64,000 nucleotides of DNA from Oxobacter pfennigii (GTDB lineage Bacteria; Bacillota; Clostridia; Clostridiales; Oxobacteraceae), in NCBI RefSeq assembly GCF_001317355.1, contig NZ_LKET01000032.1, positions 434,001-498,000 on the forward strand, read 5' to 3'. Positions within the stretch are counted from its first letter, which is position 1; each line of letters starts with the position of its first letter. A program made the translations under genes and the position numbers. The notes beneath the pieces were generated by a model. It ran no database searches and was not told the DNA's origin. It worked only from the letters and a program-made list of their open reading frames with translations. Below are positions 58,474 through 64,000 of the stretch, in pieces.

Positions 58474-59144
58474 AGATGTTCCTCTTCAAATCTATACCCC
58501 ATACGGATAACCGTGACAATGCAGCTGCCTTTACCGCCCAGCTTAGCACGCAGATTTCTGATATGGCTGTTTATTGTCTTTTCGTCACCATAAAAATCAT
58601 AACTCCATATCTTAGTGATTAGCTGCTCCCTGGTGATTACAATCCCTTTATTTTGCATTAAGTAAGCGAGAATTTCAAATTCCGTGTGAGTCAAATTAAT
58701 TATATCGCCATCTACAGAAACAAGTCTTGCACCCATATTTATAACAATCCCGCCGGTTGATGTCAGCATTCCATCCATAGTAACCGGGGATTTTTCAAGA
58801 AACCGCTTCACTTTTGCCATAAGAACACGGGGACTATATGGCTTAATCAGATAATCATCCGCTCCCAACTCATATCCAAGTAGAGAATCATCCTCATCTG
58901 AACGCGCGGTCAGAATTATTATAGGGATTCCTGAATTTTTACGTATTCTGCGGCATACTGACCAGCCGTCAATCTTCGGCAGAACAATATCCAATATAAC
59001 TAGGTCAACCGAATTCGACAGAAACAGTTCTAATGCCCTTTCACCGTCTGAGGCCTCCAATACCTGATATCCGTCCTCGATTAGATAATCGGCAATCACT
59101 TCACGTAAAATATCTTCGTCTTCAACGACCAATATTTTATTCAT
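58470..59144 (-). CDS. OmpR-family response regulator (VanR-like)
   Basis: The 224-residue protein has VVEDEDI, the phosphoacceptor Asp in DLVILDIVLPKIDGW, ILTARSDEDD and YLIKPYSP, and a winged helix with NLTHTEFEILAYLM and GDEKTINSHIRNLRAKLG. GGAGGT precedes the ATG. It is first in a two-gene operon with the kinase. Confidence 0.93.
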   Translation of the reverse strand: MNKILVVEDEDILREVIADYLIEDGYQVLEASDGERALELFLSNSVDLVILDIVLPKIDGWSVCRRIRKNSGIPIIILTARSDEDDSLLGYELGADDYLIKPYSPRVLMAKVKRFLEKSPVTMDGMLTSTGGIVINMGARLVSVDGDIINLTHTEFEILAYLMQNKGIVITREQLITKIWSYDFYGDEKTINSHIRNLRAKLGGKGSCIVTVIRMGYRFEEEHL

Positions 59145-59253
59145 CCCATACCTCCGTCAGCGTCCTTACAAACTTAATTTGTACGGAATTTATCCTATTT
59201 TTTTATTCTACATCTTTTTTATATACTCAATAGCTATCTGGATGGCATATTAT

Positions 59254-60282
59254 TTATGACACAGCTGTTGGTGAAACCGGAGTTTTTAATTTAAATACAG
59301 GCTGTACTTCTCCTACTTTTTGATTTAAGGAGTTTATGATATCTATCATATGAAAAGATTTAAGAGCCATCTCTTCTTGAGCATTTATATAACCTAATTG
59401 ATTCAGTACTTCCATGACGGCACATGAAAGCACCCTCATATTACCGTCTTCAATTTTTACAGCAATGCCAATACCGTGCTCTAAAATGCCAATGCAATAA
59501 ACTGAATCTGCCCCTAACTTTCCTATCATCTTCCCATGTGTATGCTTAATTAATTCCGTACAAAAACCGTCTGTGCCTGCAATCATTTCAGGGTATTCCA
59601 GCATGGCTCCTACAACGGAATCTACAGCATTCCTCCTGACAGTATCAAATATGGATGAATGGGCAAGCTTAGCAAAAGACAATGCCATATTATATAAGGG
59701 AATTTCAACAACAGGTACTCCGCACCCGTCAATGCCGATACCGATATCTTCTTTATCAACTTCGCAGACTTCCGATATACTCTTTAGCATCATCTGCTGC
59801 AAAGGATGCTCCAATTCATTATAGGTCGACAGTTCATATCCCTTTAATTTAGATATAGCAAGCATCCCTGCATGCTTGCCGGAACAATTATTATATATCC
59901 GGCGTTTGGAATTACCGGTTTTGATTAAAGCTTCCGAAACCTTTTCATTAATAGAGTAGGTCGGTCCGCATAACAGATTTTCTTCTTGTAATCCCAGTTT
60001 CTTTAGTATTGATGCAATTGTATCAACATGAAATTGTTCAGCATAATGTGATGCACACATTAAAGCCAATTCCTTCTGGCTTATATCATATGAACTTGCT
60101 GCTCCGGATTCAATAACTGACAGTGCTTGGATTGGTTTCGCGCATGAGCGCATAAATGTTCTTTTGTTTGGATCACCCAAATAAGCAATTATATTTTTTT
60201 TATAGTCAACAATAACAATATCGCCCCTATGAATGTTCTCCACTTTGTTTCCCCTTGTTCCATGTAATAAAATTTCTGACAT
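59254..60282 (-). CDS. Asparaginase II-family protein
   Basis: The 342-residue protein belongs to the second asparaginase family (rhizobial thermolabile type): RSCAKPIQALSVIESGA near the start, ASHYAEQFHV, NNCSGKHAGMLA and GIDGCGVPVVEIPL. It would release ammonia from asparagine in the cytoplasm. GGAGG precedes the ATG. An Xre-cupin regulator is transcribed divergently from the other end, with an inverted repeat between them, so it probably controls this gene. Confidence 0.9.
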   Translation of the reverse strand: MSEILLHGTRGNKVENIHRGDIVIVDYKKNIIAYLGDPNKRTFMRSCAKPIQALSVIESGAASSYDISQKELALMCASHYAEQFHVDTIASILKKLGLQEENLLCGPTYSINEKVSEALIKTGNSKRRIYNNCSGKHAGMLAISKLKGYELSTYNELEHPLQQMMLKSISEVCEVDKEDIGIGIDGCGVPVVEIPLYNMALSFAKLAHSSIFDTVRRNAVDSVVGAMLEYPEMIAGTDGFCTELIKHTHGKMIGKLGADSVYCIGILEHGIGIAVKIEDGNMRVLSCAVMEVLNQLGYINAQEEMALKSFHMIDIINSLNQKVGEVQPVFKLKTPVSPTAVS

Positions 60283-60360
60283 GACAATTCCTCCGTTAAA
60301 TATTTTTACATATCATCCGAGCTTATGTAATTTTATTGCAGAATCATAATAAGGTAATGT

Positions 60361-60414
60361 ATACTATAGGATATATATTGTTTACATTAGCATACAGTTT
60401 ATTAACTATAGTAT
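60361..60414. promoter_or_regulatory. Inverted repeat between asparaginase and the Xre-cupin regulator
   Basis: ATACTATAG (60361-60369) and CTATAGTAT (60406-60414) are perfect complements whose centres are 45 bases apart. Two operator half-regions on a divergent promoter are likely. Confidence 0.6.
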
Positions 60415-60454
60415 GCAATAGTTTTACGTAGAACACAATATATGCGGAGGAAAA

Positions 60455-61009
60455 ATGGATAATTTAATTATTTTGATTGGAAATAACCTGTCAAAAATAC
60501 GCAAGGAAAGAGGGCTCAGTTTAGATCAGGTATCCTCTTTGACCAGGGTGAGTAAGGGCATGTTATCTCAAATAGAAAAAGGGCAAAAAACGCCTAGCGT
60601 AACTATTTTGTGGAAGATTGCCAGCGGTCTTAAAGTATCAATTTCAGAGCTAATGAAAAATAACCAATCGCATATTGAGATAATATCTCTCGATAAATCG
60701 GAGCTGTTAATTGAAGATGGCGGCAGGTACAGATCCGGCTCTTTTCTGCCTTTTGATGCAGATACTAAATTTGAAGTCTTAAAAATGGAGCTTGAACCAG
60801 GATGTGTTCACAGGTCAAATCCACATACAAAAGGTGTAAAGGAGTATGTGCTTGTATCTACAGGTTGTTTAGAGATGGAAATTGAAGATGCCGTTTATAA
60901 GGTTTGTAGCGGGGAAGCTATCGTGTTTCAAGGAGATATATATCATACCTATAAAAATAGCGGCAACGAGTTAGTCAACACCTTTATATTAATTTATTAT
61001 CCTAGCTGA
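60455..61009 (+). CDS. Xre-family regulator with C-terminal cupin domain
   Basis: The 184-residue protein has an Xre helix-turn-helix (GNNLSKIRKERGLSLDQVSSL, from residue 10, in part; KGMLSQIEKGQKTPS) and a cupin (about 105-180, VHRSNPHTKGVKEYVLVSTG and GEAIVFQGDIYHTYKN). This class includes PuuR-like regulators that sense small metabolites. GGAGG lies before the ATG. It is divergent from the asparaginase gene and probably represses it. Confidence 0.92.
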   Translation: MDNLIILIGNNLSKIRKERGLSLDQVSSLTRVSKGMLSQIEKGQKTPSVTILWKIASGLKVSISELMKNNQSHIEIISLDKSELLIEDGGRYRSGSFLPFDADTKFEVLKMELEPGCVHRSNPHTKGVKEYVLVSTGCLEMEIEDAVYKVCSGEAIVFQGDIYHTYKNSGNELVNTFILIYYPS

Positions 61010-61403
61010 TCTTTACTTTATTATCGGTGTCAGATCACCCCAATAATTCCAAATTAAGAAATATGAAGTATTATTTCAAGTATAATATTGGCAGAAACCT
61101 GTTGGCTCATCAAAATAAAGAATATTAAAATGATCTATAAAATTAAATTTATCAAAACGTGCGTAAATTTCAGCTAACTATTGCTTTTAAAATTAATCAA
61201 AGAGAAGGAAGACCTGATGCAGTCTTTCCTCCCCTTCTGAGATATTTTTATAGCTGGTTAGCATATTCTTGTATTCTGTTCGATCTTAGTGTCGTAAGTT
61301 ACCGAAGCAAGGCCTTTCCAATATAAACCCTTTTTTGATTGCCGCTTCTATTAGATTGATTCCCTTTTTTCTGATTCAAATAGTGCCTTCTCAAAGGCGT
61401 TGA
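61010..61403. other. Intergenic region, 394 bases
   Basis: Between two genes that converge. A GGAAGAC/GTCTTTCC hairpin lies near 61203-61240 and could be the terminator of spl or the regulator. Minus-strand frames here are short and interrupted; I do not recognise a gene. Confidence 0.5.
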
Positions 61404-62399
61404 CTAAACTACATAAATAATTGGCACATTGTTTAGTTTTTCCGAAAGCTGCTCTCTCAAAAAATGTTCACCTTCATCTCGAATATTTTCGCGGTAACAA
61501 TATTTTCCCCTTCCACGCCCTGTCATCAGCTCTTGATCAAAGAGCTCTATCGCTTTGGGGAAAGCTTCCCTGTTTATAGCACGATGCACATAACTATATG
61601 TCATAAAAATAATTTCAATAAAGAGCTGCTGCTTTGTTCTTGGTGATAGCCGGTCCGACAGCTGTTCAATCAGCTGCTTATACAGTTCCTTCCAATTATC
61701 TACAAGAATGACCGGAGCAATTAGCAGCCCTGTTCTGTATCCCGCATCGCTCATTCGATTCAGCGCATCGATTCTCGAAGTTAAAGGCGATGTGCCAAAC
61801 TCAATCCTCTGGATTATTTCGTGTGGATTAACGCTCATGCGCATTATGATCCGTCCACGGTGGTTCAGCGGAAGTAAAGGCTCTACCATATTAAATTTGG
61901 TCGGAAATGTGAGAAAGCCGCTTTTACTTTTAGAAAATTCTTCGATGGTCCATTCCAGATTTTGCGTAATGGTATTTTCCAATACCAGGTCGCTGTTGCT
62001 GCCGATTTCAAAAACAAGGTCTTTTTCCGAATCGCTTGCCGTTTTTATTAATTTTCTCATCATCTGCTCCCGGTTCACAAACAACCTGAGATAAGAGCAT
62101 TTGTTGTAATTGCATACCAAATAACAATAAAGACACATGGCGCTGCAGCCAGACGAGGTATACGGTACTAAAAAATCGGATACCTTATGATTAGGCGTGT
62201 ATTTGAGTGATTTTCTGACCCCTATAATCAGGTGCCTTTTCATTCTGGGAAATTCCTGATTTTCATTTTTGCGCAATTGTTCAATGTTGTTATGGCTTTC
62301 AATTGGAATCCATGGAAGCTGCTCAAACTTTTTCTGCATTTGCCTGCCCAACTCATAATCAATCACTGCGGGTTCGTAAAAAATCTTGTCCGGATACAA
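61404..62399 (-). CDS. splB: Spore photoproduct lyase
   Basis: The 331-residue radical SAM protein has SSGCSAMCLYCYL, the CxxxCxxC cluster (C85, C89, C92), and FEIGSNSDLVLE and TFPTKFNMVEPLLP as in clostridial SplB. It splits the thymine dimer made by UV in dormant spores, so the host should form endospores. The start is TTG, with AAGGAGAAG six bases upstream. No SASP gene is near. Confidence 0.92.
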   Translation of the reverse strand: MYPDKIFYEPAVIDYELGRQMQKKFEQLPWIPIESHNNIEQLRKNENQEFPRMKRHLIIGVRKSLKYTPNHKVSDFLVPYTSSGCSAMCLYCYLVCNYNKCSYLRLFVNREQMMRKLIKTASDSEKDLVFEIGSNSDLVLENTITQNLEWTIEEFSKSKSGFLTFPTKFNMVEPLLPLNHRGRIIMRMSVNPHEIIQRIEFGTSPLTSRIDALNRMSDAGYRTGLLIAPVILVDNWKELYKQLIEQLSDRLSPRTKQQLFIEIIFMTYSYVHRAINREAFPKAIELFDQELMTGRGRGKYCYRENIRDEGEHFLREQLSEKLNNVPIIYVV

Positions 62400-62498
62400 T
62401 ATATTCTTCTCCTTTTAGCTCACTTTAGAATAGTATTACCAAAGTATATAAAAAAAATCGAAGACTTATAGCACCCGGCAATAATTGAATTTATTCAC

Positions 62499-63014
62499 TT
62501 ATAGAATTTTACGCATTATAAGGTCTGTTTGTTCTTCATCTCCCATAAAAAAAGAGTGCGTACCGATTTCCTCAAATCCATTCTTTTTATAAAACAAAAT
62601 AGCTTTATCGTTTTTTTCCCAAACGCCAAGCCATAGGTATGATTTTTTTCGCATTTTTGCTATATCGATAGCCTTATTAATTAAAACCCCTCCTAAACCT
62701 TTGCCTTGAAATTCGTTTGCTATATATATTCTTTCTATTTCTATTGATTGTAAATCATTTATATCTGTTTGTGCCGCAGACTCATTTAATTTCAAGTAGC
62801 CTGCCAATTCCCCGTCAGCATAGAGGAAATAAAATAATGAATTACTGTCCGCTAATTCTCCTCTAAGTTTATTCACATCAAAAGCCTCTTCTAAATAAGC
62901 CTTCATATTTGATGATGTATTCATGTTAATGTAGGTTTCATTAAATGTTCTATAAGAAAAGTTTTGAAGTGTATAAATATCATCTGAAACACATTGTCTG
63001 AAAGTTATATTCAT
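62499..63014 (-). CDS. GNAT-family N-acetyltransferase
   Basis: The 171-residue protein starts MNITFRQCVSDDIYTLQ and has the acetyl-CoA loop in YIANEFQGKGLGGVLIN, with YLWLGVWEKNDKAILFYKKNGFEEIG after it, a pattern of spermidine and small-amine acetyltransferases (PaiA-like). GGAGG lies 11 bases before the ATG. Substrate unknown. Confidence 0.9.
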   Translation of the reverse strand: MNITFRQCVSDDIYTLQNFSYRTFNETYINMNTSSNMKAYLEEAFDVNKLRGELADSNSLFYFLYADGELAGYLKLNESAAQTDINDLQSIEIERIYIANEFQGKGLGGVLINKAIDIAKMRKKSYLWLGVWEKNDKAILFYKKNGFEEIGTHSFFMGDEEQTDLIMRKIL

Positions 63015-63086
63015 TCTTTATGCAGCCTCCTATAATGATTCAATATCGCATCCTTAAATGTTAAAATATCAATTGAATATATCTGA

Positions 63087-63695
63087 TTATAAAAGTGCTT
63101 CAATTTGCTTCTTTGACTTTTTATCTAATATTTCACCAGATAGCGCCTTCAGAATAAAGCTTTCTATTTCATCTGTTTTTAATACCTTTCTGATTAGGAG
63201 AAGTGCATTCAATATATCAAGCAGTATAGATTTACGCATCGTTTCTTTAACACCCATGAGATTAAAGAAAATAAGTCTTTTGGCTATTTTATCACTTAAA
63301 CTGGGCTTATATGTCACTATCTTACCTAATGACTGAATACACTGGCGTATGGTTATAGGCTTTTCGTCATTCAAAAGCTCAAGATATTCCTCAATGGCGT
63401 CTTCTATCTTGTTTTCTGAATCCCATTTTACGTTTTCAGCAATAAGCATAAGTCCGATACTCCTCTGGTAAGAATTATCGCTTTTCAGCTTACTCCGGAA
63501 GTTATCCCAGTATGGATAGACATCATCAAAAAATAATGACCGATTTTGAAGCAGGAGGAATGCTTGATATCTTATATTATCGTCTTTTAAAGGCAACAAT
63601 TCTATAAGCTTGGAAATATCATCTTTGTCCATAACTTTTGATGCTTCCTGTAAACCGCTTTTATCGATTGACATCATGCTTTCTATTGTAAACAT
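63087..63695 (-). CDS. HEAT-repeat-like protein of unknown function
   Basis: The 202-residue protein is almost entirely helical, with repeated helix pairs such as DNIRYQAFLLLQNRS, NSYQRSIGLMLIAENVKWD and ITIRQCIQSLGKIVTY. This suggests an alpha-solenoid of HEAT-like repeats. GGGGGAT precedes the ATG. It lies just behind the DNA alkylation repair-like gene, another HEAT-like fold, 43 bases apart and on the same strand. Confidence 0.7.
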   Translation of the reverse strand: MFTIESMMSIDKSGLQEASKVMDKDDISKLIELLPLKDDNIRYQAFLLLQNRSLFFDDVYPYWDNFRSKLKSDNSYQRSIGLMLIAENVKWDSENKIEDAIEEYLELLNDEKPITIRQCIQSLGKIVTYKPSLSDKIAKRLIFFNLMGVKETMRKSILLDILNALLLIRKVLKTDEIESFILKALSGEILDKKSKKQIEALL

Positions 63696-63738
63696 TTTTA
63701 TCCCCCAATCAAATAATATAAATAATGTATCCTTTTCT

Positions 63739-64000
63739 TTATTTTTTTCTTTTCTTTACGACAGCCGTAATCCAATTCGGAGCATAGGCGGAAGTACAGC
63801 CCTTTGATACTTTCAAATCCTTATACACTCCTAAAGCTTCGCCAAGAGTTATACACCGCTCTGTAAATTGCGGATAGCGTATTCCTATTCCGCACAAGGC
63901 GTGATTCATTGCCCATTGTTTCCCTGGAGTCGCAGTCTGCAGTTCTGCTTTGATTGTTGTAAGAAGCTCCTCCAGCACATCATTTGTTAATTTGCCGCCG
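63739..64000 (-). CDS. DNA alkylation repair-like protein, C-terminal part
   Basis: The frame is open to the right edge and reads GGKLTNDVLEELL, then GKQWAMNHALCGIGIRYPQF, TLGEALGVYKDLKVSKGCTS and YAPNWITAVVKK. These match the C terminus of clostridial AlkD-like DNA alkylation repair proteins, HEAT-like glycosylases. About 86 residues are visible; the start is outside. A GTG at 63978 is internal and should not be taken as the start. Confidence 0.75.
   Translation of the reverse strand, partial: GGKLTNDVLEELLTTIKAELQTATPGKQWAMNHALCGIGIRYPQFTERCITLGEALGVYKDLKVSKGCTSAYAPNWITAVVKKRKK

Overview
The window looks like chromosomal DNA from a low-GC, endospore-forming, anaerobic clostridial bacterium, probably an acetogen or close relative. 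The evidence is an AT-rich background with strong AGGAGG-type ribosome sites, a spore photoproduct lyase, oxygen-sensitive radical-SAM and corrinoid enzymes, a membrane pyrophosphatase, and an RnfC2-MetV-MetF methylene-tetrahydrofolate reductase operon typical of the Wood-Ljungdahl methyl branch. I saw no rRNA or tRNA gene, CRISPR array, intact insertion sequence or phage module. The genus cannot be named from the sequence.

Layout. 1-9.4 kb: thioredoxin reductase (partial), MerR regulators, GNAT acetyltransferase, a coupled radical-SAM/dienelactone-hydrolase pair, a CPBP protease, and a WYL regulator beside a double SnoaL-like protein. 9.5-17 kb: a phosphocholine module (BCCT transporter plus an HTH-LicC-LicA fusion), a QueG-like protein, a frameshifted flavodoxin, an ArsC-like protein and an orphan kdpDE pair. 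17-25 kb: a decayed Xre gene with an intact membrane partner, proton/sodium pyrophosphatase, tetR-CrtI-like oxidoreductase, a GNAT/PfpI chimera, a CCG-domain Fe-S protein and a second CPBP protease. 25.5-29.1 kb: rnfC2-metV-metF on the plus strand. 29.3-38.1 kb: two tandem minus-strand cassettes, each MFS transporter, URO-D-type methyltransferase, corrinoid protein and terminator; one also carries a PucR regulator, the other a 43-codon ORF. 38.5-44.5 kb: MerR regulator, membrane protein, sigma-54 activator and methionine gamma-lyase behind a good -24/-12 promoter. 44.5-48.4 kb: a lipoprotein with a flavinylation motif and a divergent 7TM histidine kinase/response regulator pair. 48.5-53 kb: tetR, rifampin phosphotransferase, HAD and cupin operon. 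53-64 kb: MerR regulator, a possible structured-RNA region, an SGNH-MBOAT-truncated DHHW acetylation cluster, a VanSR-like pair, asparaginase with a divergent Xre-cupin regulator, spore photoproduct lyase, GNAT, a HEAT-like protein and a partial DNA alkylation repair protein.

How it fits together. The most coherent system is 25.5-38.1 kb. The two MFS/URO-D/corrinoid cassettes would import a methylated (perhaps methoxylated carboxylate) compound and move its methyl group to a corrinoid protein; methyl-tetrahydrofolate would then link to MetF/MetV/RnfC2. The corrinoid activator and the methyl-corrinoid:tetrahydrofolate transferase are not in the window, so this is inference. A second theme is regulation readable directly in DNA: three promoters with the 19-bp MerR spacer near merR genes and a fourth duplicated copy before trxB, a shared 30-bp operator for the WYL regulator, TetR palindromes, a dyad inside the lic promoter, 11-bp-periodic repeats before the pyrophosphatase, and a sigma-54 promoter downstream of its likely activator. 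A third theme is decay: at least five genes are truncated, fused or frameshifted.
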